From an uncultured Emergencia sp. (GTDB taxonomy: Bacteria; Bacillota; Clostridia; Peptostreptococcales; Anaerovoracaceae), in contig CABSEO010000139.1 in the NCBI GenBank assembly GCA_902476665.1, positions 1 through 5,909 of the forward strand: a DNA stretch of 5,909 nt. The letters run 5' to 3'. A program made the position numbers and the translations under genes. The notes under the pieces were generated by a model that made no database searches, was not told the DNA's origin, and worked only from the letters and a program-made list of their open reading frames with translations. This document shows, one piece after another, positions 5,268-5,909 of this stretch; position 1 is the stretch's first letter, and each line of letters opens with the position of its first letter.

Positions 5268-5909
5268 TTATGTGAAGCCTAGTTTTTTCAGTTCAGCTTG
5301 AAAGCGTTGATATGCCGTTTCCCCTCCCAGTATTTTCCGAGGATAGTGATTCATCCATTCCTCAGCAGCTTTAACAGCGGATTTATTTAACATCTGGTCA
5401 AAGTTTGTCCCTTTAGGAAACCATCGTCGAATCAGTTTATTTCCGTTCTCATTACTTCCTCTTTCGCTTGGCACATAGGGGTGACAATAATAAATCCGAG
5501 TGCGATTTCCTTTTCGATATAACGCCTTTTCCATTTTTTCAAAGTCCGCGAATTCAGCTCCATTATCTACAGTAATCGTTTGAAAAATGGTATAAAATCT
5601 GGAGCCATATCTCTTTTCTAACCGATTTAAAGCTTTTACAACTTCTTCTACGGTATGGAATTTTAACACTTCTATAATTTCATATCGGGTTTTTCTTTCT
5701 GTAAACACAAGCATACATTTTTTACTTCGCTGCTTTCCCACAACACAGTCCATCTCCCAGTTACCAAAATCATTCCTATCATCCACTACACTCGGTCTTT
5801 CTTCAATGGATGTTCCTTTTGCGCTCCTTTTCTGGATTTTTTTCTGACTCCGACCTTTCTTTTTTCTTCGTCCTGATTCCGGAAACTGACTAAGTTCCAG
5901 ATGATCAAA
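5268..5909 (-). CDS. IS30-family transposase, C-terminal 213 residues (5' part beyond window)
   Basis: The frame is open from the right edge to a TAA at 5268-5270. A GTG at 5784-5786 is an internal valine, not the start, because the conserved IS30 block before it (KGTSIEERPSVVDDRNDFGN) is in the same frame. The DDE triad is visible: D54 of the shown part in FGNWEMD, D115 in TVDNGAEF, and E154 in ERGSNENGNKLIRR, followed by the usual FPKGTNF. The second D and the E are 38 residues apart rather than the 33 of IS30 itself, owing to a short insert (YRKGNRTR) that, from memory, also occurs in Firmicutes members. Before the catalytic part lies a very basic linker (RRKKKGRSQKKIQKR). The N-terminal helix-turn-helix region is outside the window. 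Nothing visible is broken, so the enzyme may be active. It catalyses cut-and-insert transposition through an IS circle. Confidence 0.95.
   Translation of the reverse strand, partial: FDHLELSQFPESGRRKKKGRSQKKIQKRSAKGTSIEERPSVVDDRNDFGNWEMDCVVGKQRSKKCMLVFTERKTRYEIIEVLKFHTVEEVVKALNRLEKRYGSRFYTIFQTITVDNGAEFADFEKMEKALYRKGNRTRIYYCHPYVPSERGSNENGNKLIRRWFPKGTNFDQMLNKSAVKAAEEWMNHYPRKILGGETAYQRFQAELKKLGFT
5268..5909 (-). mobile_element. Part of an IS30-family insertion sequence (one end only)
   Basis: The transposase occupies nearly all of an IS30-type element, which is usually about 1 to 1.2 kb, so roughly half is seen here. The 3' side terminal repeat should lie just left of 5268; AATGCGACTT immediately at and after the stop codon (minus strand) is a candidate start of that repeat, but this is not verified. 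The other end and any target duplication are outside the window. Confidence 0.8.

Noticed and set aside
5268..5786. Transposase starting at the GTG at 5786
   Set aside because: Conserved IS30 residues (SIEERP and the basic linker) continue upstream in the same frame to the window edge, so the GTG is an internal codon.
1..5909. CRISPR arrays, tRNA or rRNA genes
   Set aside because: I saw no regularly spaced direct repeats, no tRNA cloverleaf pattern and no rRNA-like stretch on either strand.

Overview
The window comes from a low-to-moderate GC Gram-positive genome, most likely a spore-forming member of the Clostridia and plausibly Lachnospiraceae. The reasons are purine-rich AGGAGG-type ribosome binding sites, Firmicutes-type L21, L27 and Obg proteins, a SpoIVFA-like LytM-fold protein behind a sigma-E-like promoter, and a clostridial radical SAM protein of the B12-binding-like (TIGR03960-type) group. 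The exact taxon is inference.

Every supported gene lies on the minus strand, so the window reads right to left. At the right edge (5268-5909) is the C-terminal part of an IS30-family transposase. Next is an AT-rich gap (about 4980-5267) with a strong bidirectional terminator hairpin. A near-consensus sigma-A promoter (4933-4961) then drives rplU and rpmA through a leader of about 90 nt. An intrinsic terminator follows rpmA directly, and obgE comes after it. Downstream of obgE is a sigma-E-like promoter and a short membrane-anchored, metal-site-less M23/LytM protein that looks like SpoIVFA. A small HD-domain phosphohydrolase follows, then a radical SAM gene that runs off the left edge.

The core is the conserved rplU-rpmA-obgE ribosome biogenesis cluster: L21 and L27 are 50S subunit proteins, and Obg is the GTPase that checks late 50S assembly. 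The cluster differs from the usual Firmicutes form in three ways. The prp (ysxB) protease gene is missing between rplU and rpmA, and L27 has no cleavable N-terminal extension. L21 carries a C-terminal extension of about 60 residues ending in a probable helix-extended-loop-helix (HeH/SAP-like) module. The genes after obgE are a sporulation-type gene, an HD hydrolase and a radical SAM protein instead of yhbY-nadD-yqeK.

I see no wholly new defence or mobile system. The most interesting items are the joint absence of Prp and the L27 extension, the extended L21, and the overlapping sigma-E promoter and SD-pairing inverted repeat upstream of the SpoIVFA-like gene.
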